Shown here piece by piece: positions 1 through 7,768 of a stretch of 34,015 nucleotides of DNA. Position 1 is the first letter of the stretch. Each line of letters starts with the position of its first letter. Origin of the DNA: Phycisphaerales bacterium (lineage in GTDB: Bacteria; Planctomycetota; Phycisphaerae; Tepidisphaerales; Tepidisphaeraceae). The translations under genes were made by a program, and so were the position numbers. The stretch covers positions 1 to 34,015 of the forward strand of contig JAQGHM010000287.1 of assembly GCA_028291615.1 (NCBI GenBank). The letters are read 5' to 3'. Below the pieces are notes generated by a model. It saw only the letters and a program-made list of their open reading frames with translations, ran no database searches and was not told where the DNA came from.

Positions 1-179
1 AGCTCTTCGACGCCAAGGAAAACCCCAAGCTCCAGTGGAACCCGATCGCCAAGGAGTGGGGCATTAACGGTATCCCGACCATGTTCCTGATCGACAAGAA
101 GGGGATCCTCCGCAGCGTCGAAGCCCGAAAGAACTTCGAAGAGGAAATCCCCAAGCTGCTGGCGGAAACGGCGGAATAA
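1..179 (+). CDS. Thioredoxin-fold (TlpA/ResA-like) protein, C-terminal part
   Basis: Only the last 58 codons are present; the reading frame begins at base 3 and ends with TAA at 177-179. The fragment contains GIPTMFLIDKKG, the cis-proline loop and following beta strand typical of TlpA/ResA/AhpC-type thioredoxin folds, then a short C-terminal helix ending in LLAETAE. The redox CxxC site and any signal peptide or lipobox would lie off the left edge, so I cannot say whether it is an active disulfide reductase. The phrase 'NPIAKEWGINGIPT' is the usual context of extracytoplasmic TlpA-like domains. Its stop is two bases from the stop of the convergent next gene. Family assignment is fairly secure; substrate is unknown. 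Confidence 0.8.
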   Translation, partial: LFDAKENPKLQWNPIAKEWGINGIPTMFLIDKKGILRSVEARKNFEEEIPKLLAETAE

Positions 180-181
180 TC

Positions 182-1282
182 TTATCGGACTGCCGCGCCC
201 ACCCATTCAAAGTCGGCGATCACCGGCCGGTGCGGCGAGCCGACATCAGGCCCGACCTCGCACTTGCGGCATCGCCACGCCCGCCCGCTGAGGATGTGAT
301 CGATGCGCACGTCCGTCCAGCGGGCGTGATAGGTATAGCCCCACCCCAGGCCCGCCGCGCCATACGCATCAACAAGCGGCGTCCAAGAGCGCGTGAAGAC
401 GCCGCTCTCCTGCGGCGTGTTAAAGTCGCCCGCGACCAGCACCGCCTGGCTTTGTTCTCTGACAAAGCGGCCGACCGCCTGCGATTGCTTCAGCCGCGCC
501 GCGCTATTATCGGCGATCTGCTTCGGCCCATCCGGCGACCGCTGCAGCGCGGCTTCGAAAGCGCGGTGCGGCGAGGCCAGGTGAAGATTGACGAAGGGCA
601 CCGGCCCCTGCGGCATCGCCAGTTCATAACAGATGGCCGAGCCCGGCGTTTGTCTCTTGTTCCAGCTTTCGACCCCCACGTCACGAACCCGGCGAATCGG
701 ATATCGACTGATCAGGCACAGGTCGTCGTCCCGCAGCATGTACCAGCCGCCGGCAGAGGGGAAGATCGAATCAAACTTGGACGACCAATCCTGTATCGCC
801 ACGATATCCGGCTTGGCGGAGGCGATCAGCGCGGCAAAGGCGACGGGGTCCAGGTCGTACCGATGGATGTTGCACGTCAGCACGCGCAATCCCTGCGCCG
901 TGCCGGTCGCCGGCGCGGGTGTGAATGCGTTCCGCCAGGGGACGCAGAGTCCCATAACCGGCGCCACGATCAGTGCCGAAGCCGCGCACAAGGCAAACAG
1001 CGACCGCCGCCGGAGCAGCAGCGCCGCCGGCAGGAGCACCGCGACCGGCGCCAGCGCGACCCAGCGCGGGCCGAACAGGATCAGCGTCGCGATCCAGCGG
1101 TAATCCCCTTCGGAGCGCAAGAATAGCCAGAGCGACAGCGCTCCGACCAGGTAAATCCAGCAGGCGACGCCGACCACCTTGTGGGGCCAGCGCTCAACCG
1201 CGCGCGGCGTGCGGGGGGCGCGAGATGCCGTTTGCGCCCTGCGAGGGGCGGGCGCGAAGGCGTCAAGTTCAACCGGAAGCAT
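182..1282 (-). CDS. Membrane-anchored endonuclease/exonuclease/phosphatase (EEP) family protein
   Basis: A 366-residue protein. The N-terminal third has three probable membrane segments (about residues 35-55, 64-90 and 97-115); the EEP domain follows from about 132. Visible EEP motifs are LTCNIHR (N138), IVAIQDW (D165 where Glu is usual), VNLHLAS (H234), LVAGDFNTP (D286, N288), RIDHIL (D328, H329) and GSPHRPVIADF (H351). The last motif is normally SDHRP, so the Asp that orients the catalytic His is replaced by Pro350. This layout matches the YafD-like/planctomycete EEP proteins of unknown substrate (DNA, phospholipid or phosphoester). I chose ATG 1282 because AGGTGGAG lies just upstream; GTG at 1291 in the same frame is the alternative. 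It is convergent with the thioredoxin gene and divergent from the polysaccharide locus. Confidence 0.8.
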   Translation of the reverse strand: MLPVELDAFAPAPRRAQTASRAPRTPRAVERWPHKVVGVACWIYLVGALSLWLFLRSEGDYRWIATLILFGPRWVALAPVAVLLPAALLLRRRSLFALCAASALIVAPVMGLCVPWRNAFTPAPATGTAQGLRVLTCNIHRYDLDPVAFAALIASAKPDIVAIQDWSSKFDSIFPSAGGWYMLRDDDLCLISRYPIRRVRDVGVESWNKRQTPGSAICYELAMPQGPVPFVNLHLASPHRAFEAALQRSPDGPKQIADNSAARLKQSQAVGRFVREQSQAVLVAGDFNTPQESGVFTRSWTPLVDAYGAAGLGWGYTYHARWTDVRIDHILSGRAWRCRKCEVGPDVGSPHRPVIADFEWVGAAVR

Positions 1283-1591
1283 CGTCTCCACCTCTCGAAG
1301 ATCGGCTGTTTCCGGGCGCGACTGCGCGCCGCGCAGAATACATCAGCAAAAGGCAGGTTATGCGCAGCGGCGGTTATCGGGCGACCTTGCCGCGATATCA
1401 GTATTGGGAGCATGCGGGGCATTTTTTCCTAAAGTAACGTGCAGGGAAACCCTCAATTTTAGACCGATACCGATTGTGAAGTCCGTGAGAACCGGTTCGG
1501 AATGACCCGGTTTGTGTTTGCCGGGCGGAGGCCCAGTTGAGAATCGCCGGAGTTTCGTGTCGGTGATCTTAAACAACCGAAGGGCCGCGTG
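1283..1591. other. Divergent intergenic region upstream of the polysaccharide locus
   Basis: About 300 bases lie between the divergent EEP and co-polymerase genes, with no credible coding sequence. It must hold the promoter of the first polysaccharide gene, but I see no confident sigma-70 or sigma-54 box pair. Visible structures are a perfect 6-bp stem with a 4-base loop (GGCGCG-ACTG-CGCGCC, 1315-1330), a 10-bp palindrome GAACCGGTTC (1489-1498) that could be an operator, and a short direct repeat CCGATACCGAT near 1463-1474. The stretch 1420-1465 is noticeably richer in A and T than its surroundings. Confidence 0.5.
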
Positions 1592-3913
1592 ATGCAACAG
1601 GTATCCTTTAACAGAGCCAAACCAGGGGCTCGAATCGACGGGGGAGCGTCGAGCGGAGACGTTACACAAACGTTCGATCCGTGGCGGGCGGTGCGCCGCT
1701 CGCTGATCGGACGTTACCGGCTGGCGATCGTGCTGGGGCTTTGGGGAGCGCTGATCGGCGCGCCGCTGGGTTGGTATTCGACCGCACCGGTTTATCGCAG
1801 CGAGGGGCTGGTGCGGATCGCGTCAGTGCTTCCGCAGATCATGGAGGAGACGGACCAGAACCGCCCGATGGCGATGTTCGACGCGTACCTGCAATCGCAA
1901 CAAATGCTATTAGGGAGCCGGGGACTGCTGGAGATGGCGCTCCAGGATGAAGCCTGGCAGTCGCTGGGACGAAAGGCGTCTTCGGGGGATGCGCAGATGT
2001 TCGCCAACAACCTCAAGGTCGAGTTCAAGTCGCGAACCGATTACCTGCGCGTCTTCTATACCGACGCCGACCCGGCGGCGGCGGCGGCGGCGGTGCGGTC
2101 GCTGATCAACTCCTACGAGAAGGTTTACCAGGCCCAGCAGGGGGAACTGCAGCGCCAGCGGCTTAAGGTGTTGGAAGATCGGCGGACGGCGCTGCAGGCG
2201 CGGCTTGATCGCGTCGAGGCGGATATCCAGGCCCGCGTGAACGAGCGCGGCGTGATGAACCTCGAGCCGCTGCACACCAGCGCCGTGCAACAGGCGCTGA
2301 AGCTGGCATCGGCGCTGAACGAAGTTCGGCGTGCCCTGGCGCTGGCGCAGATGCCCACCTTGCTTCCGACCAGCAAGCCGCCGGATGCGCCGCGGGCGCC
2401 CGCTCCGGTGACGTTGACCGCCCGGCAGATTGCGATGAACGATCCGGTGTTGCGCAGCTATATCGAGGCGCAATCCCGGCGCGAGGAGGAACTCCTCAAA
2501 CTCCAGACCGCGTACGGCGACGCCTACCCATCGGTCGTTCGCGCCAAACAGGCGATCGAGATCGGGCAGGATCAGATCGACGAATACGCCCAGACGTGGC
2601 GCGAGATGCGGGCGATCTCAGCGGCAAACCCCCCGCCGGATAAGAACCCGAAGGTGGTGGTAAAGACGCCTGACGCGCTGCGGGTTGAAGAGGCGGGCCT
2701 GGTCGCCTTGCAGGGGCAGGTGAAGGAAGAAATGGTCACCCTGGGCGCCGAGCGCCTGCGGATGGAGCGGTTAAGAGCCGACGAGGATTCTGCCCGCAAG
2801 GAACTCGCGGAGGTGACGCGGCGCATGGGCGCGATCGACGCCGAAGAGGCGCTGGGCGGCCGCCTGAGCGTGATCAGCCGCGGCGACATCCCGCTGTCGC
2901 CGCTATTGGACCGGCACGTTCGCGACGCCTCGGCGGGGGCGGTGGGCGGCTTCCTGCTGCCGGGGAGCTTGTTGGTGGTGATCGGGCTTTGCCGGCCGCG
3001 ATACCGATTCTGCCGCCAGGTGGCCGGGGATTTGGCGAGTCGCGCGCCGCTGTTCGCCGCGGTGCCGGAACTTCCCGAAGACTTGGCCGATCGTGCGATT
3101 GGGGCGACGGCCGCACGCTGTATCCACCAGTTGCGGGTGCGGTTGAGTGCGTCGGCCAAGGAGCGCAAAAACAGCATCTACCTGGTGACCAGCTCGAGCG
3201 CCGGCGAAGGGAAGACCAGCCTGACCTTGTCGCTGGCGGCGTCGTTCACGGCTTCAGGCTTCCGCACGCTGGTGATCGACGGCGACCTGGCCGGCCGCGG
3301 TGTGACGCTTGGATTGGGGGTCGAGGCGCTGCCCGGGCTTCGCGAGGCGGCGGAGACCGGAACGCTGCGCGACCACCTCCGCGGCACGCGGGACGGCCTC
3401 TGCATCCTGCCGACCGGTCTGGATGATCAGCTCAACGCCTACTCGATCCCGCAGACGTCGGTCGAGCAGTTGGTGCAGGAGGCGCGCAACCAGTTTGACG
3501 TGATCCTGATTGACACCGGCGCGGTCTTCGCCAGCATCGAAGCATCGGTGTTGGCGCCGCAGGCGGACGGCGTGATCTTCGCGGTGGCGCGGGGGCAGCG
3601 CGAGTCGCTTGTGGCTGAGGCGCTCAAGCACCTCGATTCGCTGGGCGCGAAGCTGGCGGGGATTGTGTTCAACGGTGCGAACGTGACCGATTTCGGCCGG
3701 GCGCTCAACGCCGGACGATCGCAGAATTTCTTCAGCAGCACGCGGGTGCGGGCGCAGGTCGCGCCGCGGCCGGCGGTGCTGTCGGGCTTTGGCCCGATGG
3801 TCGATGCGACGCTCTGGTCGCTGCCGCAAAAGCAGGTCGCCGAGTTCGAGATGCTCTACCAGAATCCCGAGACGTTGCCGCATTCGGCGGGGAAAATTCC
3901 CAAGGCGGCTTAG
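1592..3913 (+). CDS. Polysaccharide co-polymerase fused to BY-kinase-type ATPase (Wzc-like)
   Basis: A 773-residue Wzz/Wzc-type protein expected to control polymer length and assembly at the inner membrane. Residues about 43-62 form the first membrane segment, followed by the usual P-x-Y motif (APVYRSEGLVRI). A long periplasmic coiled-coil-rich region spans about 100-430, the second membrane segment is about 446-465, and the cytoplasmic kinase domain starts about 500. Kinase motifs are Walker A SAGEGKTS (536-543), Walker A' VIDGD (561-565) and Walker B ILIDTG (638-643). The tail is atypical: the Tyr-rich C-terminal cluster of Wzc/CapB is missing, with only Y756 near the end, and DLR/DTPP positions read DLA/DTGA. 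GTG 1589 directly precedes ATG 1592 and either could start; GAAGG about 8 bases upstream is a weak ribosome site. It heads the locus. Confidence 0.88.
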   Translation: MQQVSFNRAKPGARIDGGASSGDVTQTFDPWRAVRRSLIGRYRLAIVLGLWGALIGAPLGWYSTAPVYRSEGLVRIASVLPQIMEETDQNRPMAMFDAYLQSQQMLLGSRGLLEMALQDEAWQSLGRKASSGDAQMFANNLKVEFKSRTDYLRVFYTDADPAAAAAAVRSLINSYEKVYQAQQGELQRQRLKVLEDRRTALQARLDRVEADIQARVNERGVMNLEPLHTSAVQQALKLASALNEVRRALALAQMPTLLPTSKPPDAPRAPAPVTLTARQIAMNDPVLRSYIEAQSRREEELLKLQTAYGDAYPSVVRAKQAIEIGQDQIDEYAQTWREMRAISAANPPPDKNPKVVVKTPDALRVEEAGLVALQGQVKEEMVTLGAERLRMERLRADEDSARKELAEVTRRMGAIDAEEALGGRLSVISRGDIPLSPLLDRHVRDASAGAVGGFLLPGSLLVVIGLCRPRYRFCRQVAGDLASRAPLFAAVPELPEDLADRAIGATAARCIHQLRVRLSASAKERKNSIYLVTSSSAGEGKTSLTLSLAASFTASGFRTLVIDGDLAGRGVTLGLGVEALPGLREAAETGTLRDHLRGTRDGLCILPTGLDDQLNAYSIPQTSVEQLVQEARNQFDVILIDTGAVFASIEASVLAPQADGVIFAVARGQRESLVAEALKHLDSLGAKLAGIVFNGANVTDFGRALNAGRSQNFFSSTRVRAQVAPRPAVLSGFGPMVDATLWSLPQKQVAEFEMLYQNPETLPHSAGKIPKAA

Positions 3914-3971
3914 TCGTATTCAGTTGTTCACTTCGGTCCAGTCTTAAGGCCCTATCGCACGAGATCCGCGC

Positions 3972-5204
3972 ATGCAGAGAAGTAACGCTCATCATCCTTC
4001 GGAACTGCGCGGCCGCGACCTGATCTGTTTCAGTCACGACTGGGGCGGGGACCCGCTGTCGAAGAACCACCTGATGCGTTTGCTGGCGCGGGAGAACCGC
4101 GTGCTCTGGGTGAACTCGATCGGCTATCGCACGCCGACCGCGTCAAAGGCGGACGCGGCGCGGGCGATCCGAAAGCTCAAGCAGGCGATCAGCCCGATCC
4201 GCCAGGTCGAGCCCAACCTCTTCGTCCTAAGCCCGCTGGCAATTCCATCCTACGGTCGGGCGTGGATACGCGGGTTGAACCGGTGGTGTCTGCGCGCCCA
4301 GGTCAAGCGGGCGATGCGGCGCCTGGGATTCAAACGCGCGATCAACTGGGTCTTCAACCCCGCCGCCGCGATCGTCGCCGGCACGCTTGGCGAGGAAATG
4401 GTGATCTACTACTGCGTGGACCAGTACAGCGCCTTCACCGGAGTCGCCGCGCAGTCGCTGGTCGAGTTGGAGTCGCAACTGATCGCGCGCTCGCGCCTCG
4501 TCGTCACATCATCCCAGCGCCTGTACGAGGCCAAGCGTCAGTTGAACCCCAACACGGTGCTGGTGCGGCACGGCGTGGACCACCAGCACTTCCGCACCGC
4601 GCTCGATGAATCCACGCAAATCCCCGATGAAATCGCGCGCCTGCCCCGGCCGATCATCGGTTACTTCGGCCTGATCGGCAGCGACTGGGTGGACATCGGC
4701 CTGATGGAGGAAGTCGCGCGACGATTCCCCGCGGCATCGATCGTGATGCTGGGGAAGGTCGCAATGGACGTCTCGGCTCTGTCGAGCCTGCCCAACGTGC
4801 ACCTGCTCGGACGCAAGCCGTACGAGCAGCTTCCTGCCTACTGCAAGGGTTTCGACGCGGCGGTGATCCCGTTCCCGATCAACGAGGCGACGCTCAACGC
4901 CAACCCGCTCAAGGCGCGCGAATACCTGGCCGCCGGACTGCCAGTTGTTTCGACCGCCATTCCCGAAGTTGAAGTGCTGGGCCTCTGCCGGATCGGTGTC
5001 GATCGCAACAGCTTCGTTAGCCAACTTGAAGCCGCATTGGCTCAGCCCGGGCCCAGTCGCCTGCGGAGCGAGAGCGTGCGCGGCGAGAGCTGGGAAGCCC
5101 GCCTGCGGCAGGTCGAACGGGAACTGGCAGGCGTCATGCGACCGGCACACGTCGCTGGTACGTCGTCGGACAATCGCAAGAGTTCAATCGCGAACGCCGC
5201 TTGA
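3972..5204 (+). CDS. Glycosyltransferase (GT4/GT1-like, GT-B fold)
   Basis: A 410-residue predicted GT-B glycosyltransferase. The N-terminal half begins RGRDLICFSHDWGGDPLSKN, with a Rossmann-like opening strand; the C-terminal half has RPIIGYFGLIG (about 225-236), a conserved 'NVHLLGRKPYEQLPAYCKGFD' type segment, and the donor-site region AAVIPFP..NANPLKAREYLAAGLPVVST, where the usual E-x7-E reads with a single clear Glu. No membrane segment is evident, so it should act at the cytoplasmic face of the inner membrane. It sits 58 bases after the co-polymerase gene and 14 bases before the acetyltransferase. Upstream of ATG 3972 I see no good ribosome site. The donor and acceptor sugars cannot be read from sequence. 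The protein ends in Ala-Ala. Confidence 0.85.
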   Translation: MQRSNAHHPSELRGRDLICFSHDWGGDPLSKNHLMRLLARENRVLWVNSIGYRTPTASKADAARAIRKLKQAISPIRQVEPNLFVLSPLAIPSYGRAWIRGLNRWCLRAQVKRAMRRLGFKRAINWVFNPAAAIVAGTLGEEMVIYYCVDQYSAFTGVAAQSLVELESQLIARSRLVVTSSQRLYEAKRQLNPNTVLVRHGVDHQHFRTALDESTQIPDEIARLPRPIIGYFGLIGSDWVDIGLMEEVARRFPAASIVMLGKVAMDVSALSSLPNVHLLGRKPYEQLPAYCKGFDAAVIPFPINEATLNANPLKAREYLAAGLPVVSTAIPEVEVLGLCRIGVDRNSFVSQLEAALAQPGPSRLRSESVRGESWEARLRQVERELAGVMRPAHVAGTSSDNRKSSIANAA

Positions 5205-5209
5205 AGGAG
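5204..5209 (+). promoter_or_regulatory. Ribosome binding site deciding the acetyltransferase start
   Basis: AAGGAG overlaps the last base of the preceding stop codon and lies 9 bases before ATG 5219. This favours ATG 5219 over the in-frame TTG at 5201, which would overlap the previous gene's stop. Confidence 0.7.
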
Positions 5210-5218
5210 AAACAGGTC

Positions 5219-5767
5219 ATGTGGTCGGTGCCGCGGCTATTACGAGAAGACTTACGCTGCAAGGCACGGTGGTGCTACGAAAGCGACGGCTGGCCGGCGA
5301 TGCTCAAAGTCTGCTTCACCGACGGCAGCGCCGCGATGATCCTCTACCGCCTGATGCAAGGCTCGCGAAAATGGGGTCTGACCCCTTTGGAAATGGTGTT
5401 TAACAAGCTCAATGCGATTTTCTGCAACTGCATCATCGGACGCGGCGCGGATTTCGGGCCGGGGTTCGTGCTGATCCACAGCAGCGGGATCGTGATCAAC
5501 GGCGCGGTGCGCGGCGGTCGCGGGATTCACCTCGAACATCAGGTGACGATCGGCGCAGAAAACCGCCGCAGTCCGGTGCTAGGCGACGACGTCTTTATCG
5601 GCGCGGGCGCGAAGGTGATCGGCGGCGTCGCTGTGGGTGACGGCGCGCGCATCGGCGCTAACGCCGTGGTGATCGACGACGTTCCCGCGCACGCCACCGC
5701 CGTCGGCATACCGGCGCGAATGATCCTGCGGCCCGAACCGCTGGACGCCTATGGAGTCGCAGCGTGA
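5219..5767 (+). CDS. Serine acetyltransferase-like hexapeptide-repeat acyltransferase
   Basis: A 182-residue CysE/SAT-like protein. Its N-terminal helical part (1-70) contains MLKVCFTDGSAAMILYRL; the left-handed beta helix follows, with CIIGRGADFGPGFVLIHSSG, then GRGIHLEHQVTIGAENRRS and the terminal GVAVGDGARIGANAVV and VGIPAR repeats. The HSSG and HLEHQVTIG histidines match the acetyl-CoA/serine active site region of SAT relatives. Such proteins are frequent in exopolysaccharide clusters, where they probably O-acetylate a sugar rather than make O-acetylserine; that is inference from context. It is soluble, follows the first glycosyltransferase and overlaps the possible upstream ATG of the next gene. 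A 13-base palindrome GGGGTCTGACCCC (5373-5385) lies in the coding region. Ends in Ala-Ala. Confidence 0.87.
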   Translation: MWSVPRLLREDLRCKARWCYESDGWPAMLKVCFTDGSAAMILYRLMQGSRKWGLTPLEMVFNKLNAIFCNCIIGRGADFGPGFVLIHSSGIVINGAVRGGRGIHLEHQVTIGAENRRSPVLGDDVFIGAGAKVIGGVAVGDGARIGANAVVIDDVPAHATAVGIPARMILRPEPLDAYGVAA

Positions 5768-5786
5768 TTCTAAAGTAGCGGTCTGT

Positions 5787-6974
5787 ATGAACGGCACGGA
5801 AACCATCCTCGCGTCTGTCTTCTGGCTCAGCGTCGCCGCCGTCGCGTACGCCTACGTGGGCTACCCTGCCCTCATCAGTGTCGCCGCCCGCCTCTTCGGC
5901 CGCTCCGCGGAGCCGCGCGCCGCCACTGCTGATGAAGATCTGCCGCACGTCTCCCTCCTGATCGCCGCCCACAACGAGGAAGCCGTCATCGACGCTCGCC
6001 TCCGCAATGCCCTCGCCACCGACTACCCGGCGAAAAGGCTGGAGATCGTCGTTGCCTCCGACGGCAGTTCCGACGCCACCGCCGCGATCGTCCGCCGCTA
6101 CGCCAGCCGCGGCGTACGGCTTCTCCACGACCCGCAGCGCAAAGGCAAGGCGGCGACGATCAACGCCGTCGTCCCGCAACTCACCGGCGAGATCGTCGTC
6201 CTCTCCGATGCGAATACTGACGTCGACCCCGCCGCGATTCGCCGGCTCGCGCGCTGGTTCGCCGACCCCGCCATCGGCGCAGTCTGCGGCCGCCTCGTGC
6301 TGACCGACGCCGCCACCGGCGCCAACGCCGACGGCATCTACTGGCGTTATGAGACCTTCCTCAAGCGCTGCGAAGGACGCCTGGGCGCGCTGCTGGGGGC
6401 GAACGGCGCGATCTACGCGATCCGCCGCGAGCTCTTCGTCCCGATCCCGCCGACGACGATCATCGACGACTTCGTCATCCCGCTGCTATCGAAGCTCAAG
6501 AACGGCGGCGCGATCGTCTACGACAGCGGCGCGACCGCGCGCGAGGAAACCGCCCCCGACGTCCGGGCTGAATTCCGCCGCCGCGCCCGCATCGGCGCGG
6601 GCGGGTTCCAGGCGATCGGCCTCCTCTGGCGGTTATCGGACCCGCGCCGTGGCTGGGTCGCCCTCGCGTTCGTTTCACACAAGGTGCTGCGCTGGTGCGG
6701 CCCCTTCTTCATGCTTGGTGCTGCCATCGCCAGCGCCTGCCTATCGCGGCAAGCGTTCTATCGCCAGGCGCTGCTGATCCAAGGGGGTTTCTATGCCATC
6801 TCGCTCGCCGGCGCGCTCTGGCCGGCGCGCTCGCCGCGAGTATTGCGCATCGCCCAGTTGTTCACCGGCATGAATGCAGCGCTTCTGGTCGGTTTCTGGC
6901 GCTGGTGGAACGGGGCTCAAGGGGCAACCTGGCAACCGACCGCGCGTCCGGTCGAACTCCGAAGGGCGGCTTAA
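5787..6974 (+). CDS. Family 2 membrane glycosyltransferase
   Basis: A 395-residue processive-type or NodC/BcsA-like GT2. An N-terminal membrane segment (about 8-30) precedes the catalytic domain: VSLLIAAHNEE, VVASDGSSDAT (D92), the DxD-like SDANTD (140-145), LLGANGAIYAIRR, the probable catalytic IDDF (D227/D228), and RRRARIGAGG in place of a Q-x-x-RW motif. Two to three hydrophobic segments follow (about 295-320, 330-346, 357-372). It transfers a nucleotide-sugar residue at the cytoplasmic face. The frame is open from ATG 5751, which would overlap the acetyltransferase by 17 bases; ATG 5787 immediately before the membrane segment is my choice, but no strong ribosome site separates them. Only two bases separate its stop from the next GTG. 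Ends RRAA. Confidence 0.87.
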   Translation: MNGTETILASVFWLSVAAVAYAYVGYPALISVAARLFGRSAEPRAATADEDLPHVSLLIAAHNEEAVIDARLRNALATDYPAKRLEIVVASDGSSDATAAIVRRYASRGVRLLHDPQRKGKAATINAVVPQLTGEIVVLSDANTDVDPAAIRRLARWFADPAIGAVCGRLVLTDAATGANADGIYWRYETFLKRCEGRLGALLGANGAIYAIRRELFVPIPPTTIIDDFVIPLLSKLKNGGAIVYDSGATAREETAPDVRAEFRRRARIGAGGFQAIGLLWRLSDPRRGWVALAFVSHKVLRWCGPFFMLGAAIASACLSRQAFYRQALLIQGGFYAISLAGALWPARSPRVLRIAQLFTGMNAALLVGFWRWWNGAQGATWQPTARPVELRRAA

Positions 6975-6976
6975 CC

Positions 6977-7768
6977 GTGATCCTAACCGGTCAAAAACTC
7001 CAGCACGATGATTCGTTGCGCCGATCCAACAGCGTGTACTCATCGTGCAAGATGACCGCCGAATGGCTCCTGTCGCTGCTGGCGCTCGCCTTTCTCACCC
7101 CGTTTCTCGCGGCCGCGGCCCTGATCGTCAAAATCTCGTCCGGTGGTCCCGCCTTTTACTGCCAGGTCCGCCTCGGGCGAAATGGCCGCCCCTACCGCGT
7201 CTACAAGATCCGAACCATGGTCCACCAGGCCGAGGCCAAGACCGGCGCCGTCTGGGCCGCCCAGGATGACCCGCGCGTCACGCCGATCGGCCGCTTTCTC
7301 CGCGACACCCACCTCGACGAACTCCCCCAACTCCTGAATATCCTGCGCGGCGAGATGAGCCTGATCGGCCCGCGCCCCGAGCGCCCGGAAATTGCCTCGC
7401 AGCTCGAATTGCTCCTGCCCAACTACCGCAAGCGTCTCTACGTTCGTCCCGGCCTCACGGGCCTGGCGCAGCTCCGCCTCCCCCCCGACAGCGACGTCCA
7501 CGGCGTGCGCCGCAAGCTCTCATACGACCTCTACTACGTCCGCCGCGTCGGCCCCTTGCTCGACGCTCGCATCGCCGCCTCCACCGGCTTTTACCTGCTC
7601 GGCCGGCTCTCCAAATCGATGTCGGAACTATTGGTCCGCGCCCCCGGCCGAGAGGCCGACCGCCAGCGCAACATCAGCAACCCCGGTCTCTCGATCGAGC
7701 TGCAATTCCCGCGCGTCAGCTCGTCGAGGCGCGGCGCTGAAACCATCGAAGGAGTCAAGGCCGCATGA
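6977..7768 (+). CDS. Polyprenyl-phosphate sugar-1-phosphate transferase (Bac_transf, PglC/WcaJ-like)
   Basis: The likely initiating enzyme: it moves a sugar-1-phosphate from a nucleotide sugar to undecaprenyl phosphate. The protein has about 263 residues. A single hydrophobic, probably re-entrant helix (about 28-52, with TPF in the position of the conserved Ser-Pro) is followed by VYKIRTM (75-81), the catalytic Asp-Glu in [19 protein letters not shown] (D114, E115), GPRPERPE (131-138) and PGLTGLAQ (158-165). It has only the catalytic domain, not the WcaJ-type multi-pass N-terminus. The start is uncertain: GTG 6977 lies two bases after the previous stop; GTG 7035 and ATG 7052 are alternatives, but ATG 7052 would cut the conserved Lys before the helix. 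Its stop overlaps the next start as ATGA. Ends VKAA. Confidence 0.9.
   Translation: MILTGQKLQHDDSLRRSNSVYSSCKMTAEWLLSLLALAFLTPFLAAAALIVKISSGGPAFYCQVRLGRNGRPYRVYKIRTMVHQAEAKTGAVWAAQDDPRVTPIGRFLRDTHLDELPQLLNILRGEMSLIGPRPERPEIASQLELLLPNYRKRLYVRPGLTGLAQLRLPPDSDVHGVRRKLSYDLYYVRRVGPLLDARIAASTGFYLLGRLSKSMSELLVRAPGREADRQRNISNPGLSIELQFPRVSSSRRGAETIEGVKAA

Noticed and set aside
1283..1591. A sigma-54 or sigma-70 promoter for the polysaccharide locus
   Set aside because: No GG-N10-GC or acceptable -35/-10 pair with correct spacing was found by eye.
5373..5385. GGGGTCTGACCCC palindrome inside the acetyltransferase gene, similar to known GGGGTCAGACCCC repeats
   Set aside because: The protein reads normally through it (SRKWGLTPLEMVF fits the family) and there is no insertion in length, so it is probably coincidental coding sequence.
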